NCBI RefSeq assembly: GCF_003096035.1
Contig: NZ_CP029186.1
Location: 62,001 to 126,000, forward strand
Origin: Flavobacterium album
GTDB lineage: Bacteria; Bacteroidota; Bacteroidia; Flavobacteriales; Flavobacteriaceae
Direction of reading: 5' to 3'
DNA: 64,000 bases
The notes below the pieces were generated by a model. It was not told the DNA's origin. It saw nothing but the letters and a program-made list of their open reading frames with translations, and searched no databases. How positions within the stretch are numbered: the first letter of the stretch is position 1; each line of letters opens with the position of its first letter. Position numbers and translations under genes: made by a program. Shown here piece after piece: positions 28,384 to 36,416 of this stretch.

Positions 28384-29229
28384 ATGGAAACTTCAAACAA
28401 AAAAACATGGTTTGTTACCGGCGCATCCAAAGGATTGGGGCTTGCACTGGTAAAACAACTTTTGGCGCTCGGGCAAAACGTAGCGGCAACATCCAGAAAC
28501 CCTGAAGCACTGACCGCAGCCGTGGGCGGCGCAACCGCAAACCTGCTTCCACTTTATGCCGACCTGGCTGATGACACCTCTGTAAGACAAGCCATATCAG
28601 CAACAGCCGAAAAATTCGGCACCGTAGATGTTGCGGTAAACAATGCGGGCTATGGCATTGGCGGAAGCCTTGAAGAGCTTACCGATACAGAAGTCAGGCA
28701 GAGTTTCGACATCAATGTGTTCGGCACGATCAACGTCATACGAAATGTGCTGCCTATCATGCGGGAACAAAAAAGCGGGCATATCATTAACATCTCTTCC
28801 ATTGCCGGAATGGCTGCCACAACAGGATGGGCTGCCTATGCCGCCACTAAATTTGCCGTTACCGGGCTTACTGAAGTGCTGGCAGAAGACGTGCGTGAAT
28901 TTGGGATCACTGCCACAGTAGTGCTTCCGGGCGGATTCCGCACCAGCTTCCTCGATAAAGATTCTATTGTCATTGCCGAAAAACGTATTGACGCTTACAC
29001 CACCATGCGCGAAGCACAGGAAAGGCTGCTACAGCTTGATGGAAAACAGGGCGGCGACCCGGAAAAGGCAGCTGCACTTATGATAAGCACCGCATTCGCA
29101 GAGCATCCGCCTTTGCGCCTGTTTTTGGGCAGCGATGCCTACAAGCGCGCAGTGACAAAGGTAGAAACGCTCACAAAAGAGCTGGAATCAGCGAGGGAGA
29201 CAATAATCTCAACAGATCACAACAACTAA
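28384..29229 (+). CDS. Short-chain dehydrogenase/reductase
   Basis: 281 residues. Classical SDR: cofactor motif TGASKGLG (about 12-19), NNAGYG (about 85-90), catalytic Ser in INISSIAGM and Y-x3-K in YAATKFA. Oxidoreductase of unknown substrate. Eleven bases before a paralog of the same length, so the pair arose by tandem duplication and forms an operon under the AraC-type regulator. Confidence 0.93.
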   Translation: METSNKKTWFVTGASKGLGLALVKQLLALGQNVAATSRNPEALTAAVGGATANLLPLYADLADDTSVRQAISATAEKFGTVDVAVNNAGYGIGGSLEELTDTEVRQSFDINVFGTINVIRNVLPIMREQKSGHIINISSIAGMAATTGWAAYAATKFAVTGLTEVLAEDVREFGITATVVLPGGFRTSFLDKDSIVIAEKRIDAYTTMREAQERLLQLDGKQGGDPEKAAALMISTAFAEHPPLRLFLGSDAYKRAVTKVETLTKELESARETIISTDHNN

Positions 29230-29239
29230 AAACAACATT

Positions 29240-30079
29240 ATGAGCAATAACAAAACATGGTTTATTACCGGTGCCTCAAAAGGCTTCGGGCTGCTGTTCA
29301 TTCAGCAATTATTGGAGAAGGGCGACAATGTTGCCGCAACATCACGCAGCATATCACAGTTAAAGGACGCTGCTGCAACCGAACACAAAAATTTCCTCCC
29401 GCTCGAAATGCAGATCACCGACGAACAAAGCGTTGCCAACGCTATCGATGCTACTATCTCGAAATTCGGGCGTATCGATAATGTGGTGAATAATGCGGGC
29501 TATGGCGTGGTAGGCGCTATCGAAGAATTGAGCGATGACGAATCAAGGCAGAATTTTGACGTGAACGTGTTCGGTTCGCTGAACGTTATACGCCAGGTAT
29601 TGCCGCACCTTCGCAAGCAGGGTTCGGGGCATATCTTTAATATCTCGTCGATCGGTGGGCTTACAGGCAGCTTCCCCGGCTTTGGCATTTACTGCGCTAC
29701 AAAATTTGCAGTAGCCGGATTTACCGAGGCGCTTTCGGTGGAGGCCAAGCCATTCGGCATTAATGTGACACTGGTACTGCCGGGTTATTTCAGGACGAAC
29801 TTCCTGGAATCCGATTCGCTTTCAGTTTCGAAAAACCCAATGGCTGAATACAAAGATGTGAGGGCAGTGCAGGAAGTACACCAGCAGCAGATCAACGGCA
29901 ACCAGCCCGGCGATCCGGTCAAAGGTGTGGCGGCAATGATTAAAATTGCCGAAACAGAAAACCCGCCGCTGTATTTGTTCTTAGGCACAGATTCCGTTGC
30001 CATGGCAGAGCAAAAGACGGCATTCCTCCAAAATGAAATTGAGGCGTGGCGCGGCGTGAGCGAGTCGACTGACTTTTAA
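29240..30079 (+). CDS. Short-chain dehydrogenase/reductase (tandem paralog)
   Basis: 279 residues. TGASKGFG cofactor motif, NNAGYGV, FNISSIGGL and YCATKFA active site. Alignable with the preceding SDR along its whole length (for example IDNVVNNAGYGVVGAIEEL against VDVAVNNAGYGIGGSLEEL). Ends the operon; a strong terminator follows. Confidence 0.93.
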   Translation: MSNNKTWFITGASKGFGLLFIQQLLEKGDNVAATSRSISQLKDAAATEHKNFLPLEMQITDEQSVANAIDATISKFGRIDNVVNNAGYGVVGAIEELSDDESRQNFDVNVFGSLNVIRQVLPHLRKQGSGHIFNISSIGGLTGSFPGFGIYCATKFAVAGFTEALSVEAKPFGINVTLVLPGYFRTNFLESDSLSVSKNPMAEYKDVRAVQEVHQQQINGNQPGDPVKGVAAMIKIAETENPPLYLFLGTDSVAMAEQKTAFLQNEIEAWRGVSESTDF

Positions 30080-30094
30080 GTAATTTAAATTGAA

Positions 30095-30117
30095 GAAACC
30101 TCCTTCGGGAGGTTTTT
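30095..30117 (+). terminator. Rho-independent terminator of the SDR operon
   Basis: AAACCTCC-TTCG-GGAGGTTT with a TTCG tetraloop and T-run. Confidence 0.9.
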
Positions 30118-30148
30118 GTGTTTATTGGTTCGGGAATTATTTTTTATT

Positions 30149-30215
30149 TCACGCAAAGTCGCAAAGCCGCTAAGACTCATGCCGGAAGCAGAACGTTTTA
30201 AGCCGCAAAGTATTG
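30149..30215. repeat. Intergenic repeat, CACGCAAAGTCGCAA family
   Basis: TTTCACGCAAAGTCGCAAAG followed by CCGCTAAGACTCATGCCGG and GCCGCAAAGT. The same order of words occurs at 39823-39931. Confidence 0.7.
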
Positions 30216-30243
30216 GATGCAATCTTTAGCTAATACTACTGAA

Positions 30244-31221
30244 TTATTTCAGCTTCACCCTGCACAAATAATGATGCGCCGTAATATAAAGGTAGCCATC
30301 AGCACCGAAATTACAGTTGGCAGTTGGCACGCCCGTTTCTATCTTGCCAAGCAGTTTGCCTTTCGGCGAAATAACGACAATACCATTCGCGGCAGCGGCA
30401 TAGATATTCCCGGCAGCATCTGTCTTAATGCCATCGGCAGCACCGTTGCTTACCTCCTTATGCTCCCGGAAATCGAAGAAGATCTTTCCTGTACCTACTA
30501 CCCCATCTTTATCGACAGCATAGGCCATAATATAAGGGTTAGCGCCATCGGTATGGCTAACGTACAGAATCGTTTCATCCGGCGATAAAGCAACACCATT
30601 AGGGCGCTTTAAATTGCTTTGGAATTGCACTACACTACCTTTGGTATCCACACTGTACACGCCTTCCACATCAATCTCCCTGTTTTTCGTGTCATTCTCC
30701 CTGCCGGGAAGGCCGTATATCGGGTCGGTGAAATAATAAGTCCCGCTGCTGTGGCGGCAGATGTCGTTAGGCGAATTGAAGCGCTTGCCCTGCCAGTTAT
30801 CGGCAATAGTAACTTTGCCTCCACCCGAGAGGTTCATTTTGGAAATTCGGCGGTCGCCATGTTCACAGGCTACGAGCTCGCCGGCAGGATTTACCAACAG
30901 ACCGTTAGAACCCGGCTCATCGCTGTACTGTCCAATACCGGTATAGCCTGACGGCTTCAGGAAAGGCTGCAGCCCATTCTTTTCATCCCAGCGGAAAATG
31001 GTATTCTGCGGCGCATCAGAAAACAGGAGGTAGCCGCCGTCTTTTACCCATACCGGCCCTTCCGCCCATTTTAGCCCTGTGGCTATTACCTCTATTTTGG
31101 CATCCGCCGAAACCAGTTTGGAGAATAACGGGTCATAGGTAATTATTTTGCCGAGGGTTGGGTATGTTTGCTGGGCGTAAGATGAAAGGCTTATAAGTAG
31201 TATAATTAGAAGGTTTTTCAT
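30244..31221 (-). CDS. SMP-30/gluconolactonase family protein, secreted
   Basis: 325 residues. Signal peptide MKNLLIILLISLSSYA, then a six-bladed propeller of the SMP-30/LRE family: WAEGPVW (about 51-57), GSNGLLVNPAGE, SPNDICRHSSGTYYFTDP and RPNGVALSPDET. These carry the conserved metal ligands (Glu, Asn, Asp). Likely a periplasmic lactonase hydrolysing a sugar-acid lactone; substrate unknown. Confidence 0.92.
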   Translation of the reverse strand: MKNLLIILLISLSSYAQQTYPTLGKIITYDPLFSKLVSADAKIEVIATGLKWAEGPVWVKDGGYLLFSDAPQNTIFRWDEKNGLQPFLKPSGYTGIGQYSDEPGSNGLLVNPAGELVACEHGDRRISKMNLSGGGKVTIADNWQGKRFNSPNDICRHSSGTYYFTDPIYGLPGRENDTKNREIDVEGVYSVDTKGSVVQFQSNLKRPNGVALSPDETILYVSHTDGANPYIMAYAVDKDGVVGTGKIFFDFREHKEVSNGAADGIKTDAAGNIYAAAANGIVVISPKGKLLGKIETGVPTANCNFGADGYLYITAHHYLCRVKLK

Positions 31222-31302
31222 TGATTATTATTTGAAGTATTTAAAGCACACATCGACAAAGATTAAGTTATAGATTCTAAAATACATACAACGAAGCACG
31301 TT

Positions 31303-31383
31303 CTTCCATTTCGACGAAGGAGAAATCTCTACTTCGCAGTAGTTCTGAGATTTCTCTCTCCGCAAGCTCCGTTCGAAATGGAA
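31303..31383. repeat. Intergenic palindrome, CATTTCGA/AGAAATCTC family
   Basis: TTCCATTTCGA ... GGAGAAATCTC and GAGATTTCTC ... TTCGAAATGGAA arms upstream of the lactonase and downstream of folD. Confidence 0.75.
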
Positions 31384-31422
31384 AACCGGACTCTTAAATC
31401 TTTGGCTTTATGTTGAAAGATA

Positions 31423-32307
31423 TTACTTCCTCAACCTCCTTTGTTCCCTAGCCAGCAATGTGTTCTTCAACAGCATCGCAATGGTCATTGGGCCAACACC
31501 GCCCGGCACCGGTGTTATAAAGGATGCTTTTTTACTTACATTATCAAAGTCGACATCGCCGGTTATGCGGTAGCCTTTTTCGGTAGTTTCGTCAGGTACA
31601 CGGGTAATGCCTACATCGATGATAACGGCATCGTCCTTTATCATTTCTGCCTTGAGGTAATTGGGTACGCCAAGCGCCGTGATGATGATATCGGCCTGCG
31701 ATGTTATCTGGTTGATGTTCTTGGTATGGCTGTGCGTAAGCGTAACGGTACTGTTGCCCGGAAACCCTTTACGCCCCATCAGGATGCTCATCGGCCTTCC
31801 TACAATATGGCTGCGGCCAATAACCACGGTGTGCTTTCCTTCCGTCTGCACGTTGTAGCGCTCCAGAAGCTCCAGTATCCCGAAAGGAGTTGCCGGTATG
31901 AACGTACTCATATCAAGCGCCATTTTACCAAAATTTTCGGGGTGGAAACCATCCACATCTTTACTGGGGTCGATAGCCATGATCACCTTCTGGTCGTCGA
32001 TCTGCTTTGGCAAAGGCAGCTGTACGATAAAGCCGTCAATGTTATCATCCTGGTTCAGTTCCTCGATTTTCTTAAGAAGCTCGATTTCGGAGATAGTGCT
32101 TGGGAGCTTTATCAGGGTCGATTCGAATCCTACACGCTCGCAGGCCTTTACTTTGCTGCCCACATAGGTAAGGCTCGCACCATCGTTGCCTACGATCACG
32201 GCGGCAAGGTGCGGCACCTTTTCGCCTTTAGCCTTCATTTTACTTACCACTTCGGCGATCTCGTTCTTAATGTCGTCCGAAGTTTTTTTACCGTCTAATA
32301 GTTGCAT
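31423..32307 (-). CDS. folD: Bifunctional methylenetetrahydrofolate dehydrogenase/cyclohydrolase
   Basis: Interconverts 5,10-methylene- and 10-formyl-tetrahydrofolate. 294 residues. YVGSKVKACERVG with catalytic Lys near 55, the QLPLPKQID motif (about 99-107), IGRSHIVGRPMSILM (about 164-178) for NADP, and PGGVGPMTIAMLL at the end. All key residues present. Confidence 0.97.
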   Translation of the reverse strand: MQLLDGKKTSDDIKNEIAEVVSKMKAKGEKVPHLAAVIVGNDGASLTYVGSKVKACERVGFESTLIKLPSTISEIELLKKIEELNQDDNIDGFIVQLPLPKQIDDQKVIMAIDPSKDVDGFHPENFGKMALDMSTFIPATPFGILELLERYNVQTEGKHTVVIGRSHIVGRPMSILMGRKGFPGNSTVTLTHSHTKNINQITSQADIIITALGVPNYLKAEMIKDDAVIIDVGITRVPDETTEKGYRITGDVDFDNVSKKASFITPVPGGVGPMTIAMLLKNTLLAREQRRLRK

Positions 32308-32352
32308 TGTGTGTTGTTTATGTTTAGAATAGATGTTTCAATTACTATTGTT

Positions 32353-32503
32353 TTTAACCACATAGATACATAGGACAAAGATGACCCCTTAAAGTGATAA
32401 TAAGTAACACAGAGCGTGAAGCTTCGCTTCTTCTATGTGGCCGTATGCTTGCTATATTCACTAATAAAAAATACTATAAAATCCATGTTCCTATGTGGTT
32501 AAA
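32353..32503. repeat. Intergenic palindrome, TTAACCACATAG family
   Basis: Arms TTTAACCACATAG and CTATGTGGTTAAA about 125 bases apart, between ffh and folD. A further small hairpin (GAAGCTTCGCTTC) lies inside. Confidence 0.7.
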
Positions 32504-32530
32504 TTGAAATTCAGACTTTTTTAATAAATA

Positions 32531-32555
32531 AAAAAAGACGCGATAACGCGCCTTT
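32531..32555 (-). terminator. Rho-independent terminator of ffh
   Basis: On the minus strand GGCGCG-TTAT-CGCGTC followed by seven T. Confidence 0.8.
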
Positions 32556-32560
32556 GTAGT

Positions 32561-33901
32561 TTATGGTTTCATGCCTTTCATGCCGCCCATCATCCTCATG
32601 AGGTTCTTTCCGCCCCCGCCCTGCATCATTTTCATCATTTTGCTCATCTGGTCGAACTGTTTCAGCAGTTGGTTTACCTGCTGGAGGGAAGTGCCGGAAC
32701 CTTTGGATATCCTGTTCTTCCTTTTGGCATCCAGGATAGACGGCTTGCTGCGCTCTTTTGGCGTCATGGAATAGATGATGGCTTCGATGTGCTTAAAGGC
32801 ATCATCTTCGATCTCTACATCCTTCAGGGCCTTGCCTGCACCGGGTATCATGCCTACAAGGTCTTTCATGTTACCCATTTTTTTCACCTGCTGTATCTGG
32901 GTAAGGAAATCGTCAAAACCGAATTCGTTCTTGGCGATCTTCTTCTGCAATTTGCGCGCTTCTTCCTCATCGTACTGCTCCTGTGCCCTTTCTACAAGGG
33001 AAACAACGTCACCCATGCCCAGGATACGGTCGGCCATACGGTTCGGGTAGAACACATCGATAGCTTCCATCTTCTCGCCCGTACCGATGAACTTGATCGG
33101 CTTGTTCACCACCGATTTTATCGAGATTGCGGCACCACCACGGGTATCACCATCCAGCTTCGTAAGGATAACACCGTCAAAGTCCAGCCTGTCGTTGAAA
33201 GCCTTGGCGGTATTCACGGCATCCTGGCCCGTCATGGCATCTACCACGAATAATGTTTCCTGTGGCTGTATCGCTTTATGAACGTTGGCAATCTCGTTCA
33301 TCATTTCCTCGTCAACCGCCAAACGGCCGGCCGTATCGACGATGACTACATTAAATCCGTTTGCTTTAGCATGCTTTATCGCATTTTGCGCGATCTCAAC
33401 CGGATTGCGGTTGCCCTCCTCGCTGTATACTTCCACGCCTATCTGGCCACCTACCACGTGCAGCTGGTTGATCGCCGCCGGACGGTAAATGTCACATGCC
33501 ACCAACAGCGGCTTTTTATTCTTTTTGGTCTTAAGGTAATTAGCCAGCTTTCCTGAGAAGGTGGTCTTACCCGAACCCTGAAGCCCCGACATCAATATCA
33601 CGGCAGGATTTCCGGAAAGGTTTACCCCTGCAGCATCGCCACCCATAAGTTCGGTAAGCTCATCTTTCACAAGCTTTACCATAAGCTGGCCCGGCTGTAA
33701 CGTGGTAAGTACGTTCTCGCCGATAGCTTTCTCTTTCACCTTTGTTGTAAAATCTTTAGCTATCTTAAAGTTAACGTCGGCATCAAGTAGCGCGCGACGC
33801 ACTTCCTTGAGCGTATCGGCAACGTTTACTTCGGTTATCTTTCCGTGCCCTTTAAGGATATGGAGGGCTTTATCTAATTTTTCGCTTAAATTATCGAACA
33901 T
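32561..33901 (-). CDS. ffh: Signal recognition particle protein Ffh
   Basis: GTPase subunit that binds signal sequences and 4.5S RNA for membrane targeting. 446 residues: N domain (1-85), G domain with GLQGSGKTTFSG (about 106-117), DTAGRLAVDEEM (about 189-200) and TKLDGDTRGGAA (about 246-257), then a Met-rich M domain (about 325-446) ending in GGMKGMKP. Confidence 0.97.
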   Translation of the reverse strand: MFDNLSEKLDKALHILKGHGKITEVNVADTLKEVRRALLDADVNFKIAKDFTTKVKEKAIGENVLTTLQPGQLMVKLVKDELTELMGGDAAGVNLSGNPAVILMSGLQGSGKTTFSGKLANYLKTKKNKKPLLVACDIYRPAAINQLHVVGGQIGVEVYSEEGNRNPVEIAQNAIKHAKANGFNVVIVDTAGRLAVDEEMMNEIANVHKAIQPQETLFVVDAMTGQDAVNTAKAFNDRLDFDGVILTKLDGDTRGGAAISIKSVVNKPIKFIGTGEKMEAIDVFYPNRMADRILGMGDVVSLVERAQEQYDEEEARKLQKKIAKNEFGFDDFLTQIQQVKKMGNMKDLVGMIPGAGKALKDVEIEDDAFKHIEAIIYSMTPKERSKPSILDAKRKNRISKGSGTSLQQVNQLLKQFDQMSKMMKMMQGGGGKNLMRMMGGMKGMKP

Positions 33902-33929
33902 AAAATTCAGGATTTCTTTATAAGAGGTG

Positions 33930-33937
33930 CAAATTTA
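33930..33937 (-). promoter_or_regulatory. -7 box TAAATTTG for ffh
   Basis: TAnnTTTG match on the minus strand, 29 bases before the ffh ATG. Confidence 0.5.
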
Positions 33938-33972
33938 ATAATTTGATTTTGAACTTAGAGGGTAATGCAAAT

Positions 33973-33998
33973 AAAAAAGCCGGACGAATCCGGCTTTT
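33973..33998 (-). terminator. Orphan terminator 1
   Basis: AAAGCCGGA / TCCGGCTTT stem, T-run on the minus strand. No gene directly upstream. Confidence 0.7.
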
Positions 33999-34080
33999 AC
34001 GTTTTATCTAAACCTATATGTGTGTACTTTGAAAGCAGAAGCCTGAGCAACCGGTCACGCCTTAAAGTAGATTATCTGTA

Positions 34081-34112
34081 AAAAAAGAAAAAGCCCCTTA
34101 CCCGGGGCTTTT
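34081..34112 (-). terminator. Orphan terminator 2
   Basis: AAAGCCCC / GGGGCTTT stem with a long T tract on the minus strand. No gene directly upstream. Confidence 0.75.
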
Positions 34113-34304
34113 AAAACATAAACTGTAAATGTAATCTGGGAAAACCGGAACTACTAAATCCGATTTATTATAAAACAATTTTATAAGGTTTTACCCTACC
34201 CGAAATAACGAATTTTAACACATTTAATTGCGCTCATGTTATAAATATTTAAAAATAGCCTGAAAGCTAAGTTTTTATAAAGATTTATTTCAAAAAGGCA
34301 GTAA

Positions 34305-34334
34305 TAATAAAACCGGCTTTGGGAAGAGCCGGTT
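34305..34334 (-). terminator. Terminator of the LamG lipoprotein gene
   Basis: AACCGGCT / AGCCGGTT stem 34 bases past the LamG stop, followed by TTATTATTA on the minus strand. Confidence 0.65.
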
Positions 34335-34367
34335 TCGGGAAAACTTGAATATTTAAAAAAAACACAA

Positions 34368-35441
34368 CTATTCTAAACAGGTGCTGCAATCGCCTTCCAG
34401 CTCATACAGCGTTTGTACTTCCTGTTGGGTAAGTACTTTTTTATACACCCTAAGGTCGTCCATAAGGCCGGTAAAGCCGCTGCCGATATAATAATCAAGG
34501 GCCTGTGTGCCTATATCGCCAGTAGCAGCGGTCGCGGTGTTACGCAAAACCCCGTCACGATACAGTTTCAGGGTATTGTTGGCATCAAGCGTAGCCACGA
34601 GATGGTGCCAGTTCTCGGTATCCTCCCACAGCAATGGGTCCTGGTTCCAGCTGGTGTCCCAAGCTTGTGCCGACGGCGTGCCAACCATTGGGGTATTCAG
34701 ATCATAAACCGCAAGATAAAAGCCCTGCCCGGAAACATCGCCTTTCTTAAAGAACACCTCAAGGTCACCTGCTACGGTATTCTGCATTTTAAACCACAGG
34801 CTTATACTGAACGTATCACCAGCCACCAGCGCATTTGCCGCACCGGATTGTACCTGGAGGTATTGCTGCCCATTAAATGTCATGGCACAATTTGCATTTC
34901 CATTCCTGTCGGCAGCAGGGACGATATCTATCGGCGCCGAAACAAAATTGCCTTTAAGGTCCTGAACAACACCGTTGGCAAAGGTCATATAAAGCATCAG
35001 GTCGTCGGTCAGTACACCCGGGTTATCGCAGTTAGTTTCATGGCAGGCTGTCAGCGCTGCATTGATGGCAAGCTCCAGCTGCTGATTGTTATTGAGCGCA
35101 ACAGTTTGCCCGTTTACAATTATCGTTACAGGGTAACTGATCGAGTAATATTCATTCGCAGCAAGCGCCTGAAGCAGTGTACCTAATTCCTGATCACCAT
35201 TAATAATATAGGTATCCTCCATCTGGAAGCTGCTGTTGTATCCAAAAACAGTAACCGGATAGCTTAACGAAATGCAGTCGTCAGTAGCCGCGTCGTTAGC
35301 TATTGCAATTAAAACTTCGGTAAGCGAAGAACCGCTGTGCAGCGTTTGCGAGTTATCTTCCCTCACAGAATCATCCTGGCATGAAATTGCAAAAACGGAA
35401 AAAAAGGCTATCAGCGCCCCCAGGTATTTTGCTCTGGTCAT
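34368..35441 (-). CDS. LamG domain-containing lipoprotein
   Basis: 357 residues from the ATG at 35441 (MTRAKYLG). Lipobox FAISC (Cys21). A domain with two related halves follows (about 35-150; DCISLSYPVTVFGYNS and YYSISYPVTIIVNGQ). A Cys-containing hinge then leads to a LamG/concanavalin-like jelly roll (about 165-340, FSISLWFKMQN ... WHHLVATLDANNTLKLYRDG ... LMDDLRVYKKVLTQQEV). Likely a surface lipoprotein that binds glycans or proteins (inference). Single-gene unit. Confidence 0.9.
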   Translation of the reverse strand: MTRAKYLGALIAFFSVFAISCQDDSVREDNSQTLHSGSSLTEVLIAIANDAATDDCISLSYPVTVFGYNSSFQMEDTYIINGDQELGTLLQALAANEYYSISYPVTIIVNGQTVALNNNQQLELAINAALTACHETNCDNPGVLTDDLMLYMTFANGVVQDLKGNFVSAPIDIVPAADRNGNANCAMTFNGQQYLQVQSGAANALVAGDTFSISLWFKMQNTVAGDLEVFFKKGDVSGQGFYLAVYDLNTPMVGTPSAQAWDTSWNQDPLLWEDTENWHHLVATLDANNTLKLYRDGVLRNTATAATGDIGTQALDYYIGSGFTGLMDDLRVYKKVLTQQEVQTLYELEGDCSTCLE

Positions 35442-35702
35442 TTTTTTGTGATCTGGTTTTGAAGTGAAACAGTTTACACACAAAAAACCCTACTTTATGC
35501 GTTTAATTTTAGCGACAGCATTGTTTTGACCGAAATGCATTTATAGAATAATAAGCATCCTGAGATATTAAATGCAAACAAAAAGCTTAATTAAAATTTA
35601 AATAAATAAAAAATATCCTGTTAACAAAACGTAACCAAATCGTCTCGTTAATAATAAGTTAAAAAAAATTGAGCATTAATTTTTTTATTTAAAAATAACC
35701 TT

Positions 35703-35710
35703 TAAATTTG
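35703..35710 (+). promoter_or_regulatory. -7 box TAAATTTG for the small exported protein
   Basis: TAnnTTTG match 24 bases before the ATG at 35735. Confidence 0.5.
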
Positions 35711-35734
35711 CCTCATAGTTTAAACCCCCAGATT

Positions 35735-35953
35735 ATGAAAAGCAGTCTATTAAAATGGTATTTCCTTGCATTTTTATTAGCAAGTGACTTTGTCGTATTT
35801 GCACAACCAGGCGGAACAGGAGAAGATGGTGATCTTGAAGGCGGAGGTGACCCACCAGCCCCAATTAATGCCAAGCTAATATGGCTTGCTATAGTAGGCG
35901 TTTCTTTTGCTTTCTACTATTTCAACAAAAACCGTCAGGAAAAGAGAGCTTAA
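35735..35953 (+). CDS. Small exported membrane protein
   Basis: 72 residues. Signal peptide (about 1-23, ending FVVFAQ), a Gly/Asp/Glu/Pro-rich stretch (24-44), one membrane helix (about 46-62) and a basic tail NKNRQEKRA. Small proteins of this build are frequent in Flavobacteria, function unknown. It has its own promoter and terminator, which supports it as real. Confidence 0.75.
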   Translation: MKSSLLKWYFLAFLLASDFVVFAQPGGTGEDGDLEGGGDPPAPINAKLIWLAIVGVSFAFYYFNKNRQEKRA

Positions 35954-35978
35954 TCAGCCACGACACATACAACATTAT

Positions 35979-36005
35979 AAACCTCTTTTAATAAGAGGTT
36001 TTTGT
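35979..36005 (+). terminator. Rho-independent terminator
   Basis: AAACCTCTT / AAGAGGTTT stem with T-run after the small exported protein gene. Confidence 0.85.
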
Positions 36006-36017
36006 GTTTTGTATCAA

Positions 36018-36416
36018 CTAAAGCACAAATATCTTTTCGATGTCTTCTTTACATATAGGTTTCAGGAAATAGTCTTTTACGGTTCCATTGAATTCCTTGG
36101 CGCGTTCAATGTCTACCTCATTATTGGATGAACTTATCATATAGATAACAGGCATCTTTGAAAGGCCCGGCCCGAGCTTTATAAATTCATCAAGAAACTG
36201 CCAGCCATTCATGATCGGCATGTTCACATCCAACAGGATCAGGTCAGGAAGTTCTTCAACGTGGTTGTTCTGTTTTATAAAATCAATAGCGTCCTGCCCG
36301 TTGGCGAAAAAAGTACTTTTGGCATCGACACCATTTTGTTTGAGCAGGTTTTTTAGCAAAAAATGATAAATCTTATCATCATCAATAACATATATACTAT
36401 CAATCTTCTTCATCAA
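36018..36416 (-). CDS. Single-domain response regulator
   Basis: 132 residues, receiver domain only. Acidic pair in YVIDDDKIYHF (about 9-19), phospho-acceptor Asp in LILLDVNMPIMNGW (about 59-72), Thr/Ser switch in YMISSS and Lys in YFLKPI. No output domain, so it acts through a partner. Its start overlaps the end of the histidine kinase gene by 17 bases; the two are one operon. The rcp1-type layout (PAS kinase plus lone receiver) is common in Flavobacteria. Confidence 0.93.
   Translation of the reverse strand: MMKKIDSIYVIDDDKIYHFLLKNLLKQNGVDAKSTFFANGQDAIDFIKQNNHVEELPDLILLDVNMPIMNGWQFLDEFIKLGPGLSKMPVIYMISSSNNEVDIERAKEFNGTVKDYFLKPICKEDIEKIFVL

Larger units (their letters stand above)
33902..34367. 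other. 466-bp intergenic region with three stacked terminators
   Basis: Holds the ffh -7 box (33930-33937) and three hairpins (33977-33998, 34088-34112, 34311-34334), each followed by T on the minus strand. Only the last is accounted for by the LamG gene. No ORF above about 15 codons was found between them; short RNAs are possible. Confidence 0.6.

Noticed and set aside
33999..34310. SRP 4.5S RNA gene next to ffh
   Set aside because: The conserved GGAAGGAAGCAGCC-type apical loop was not found on either strand.
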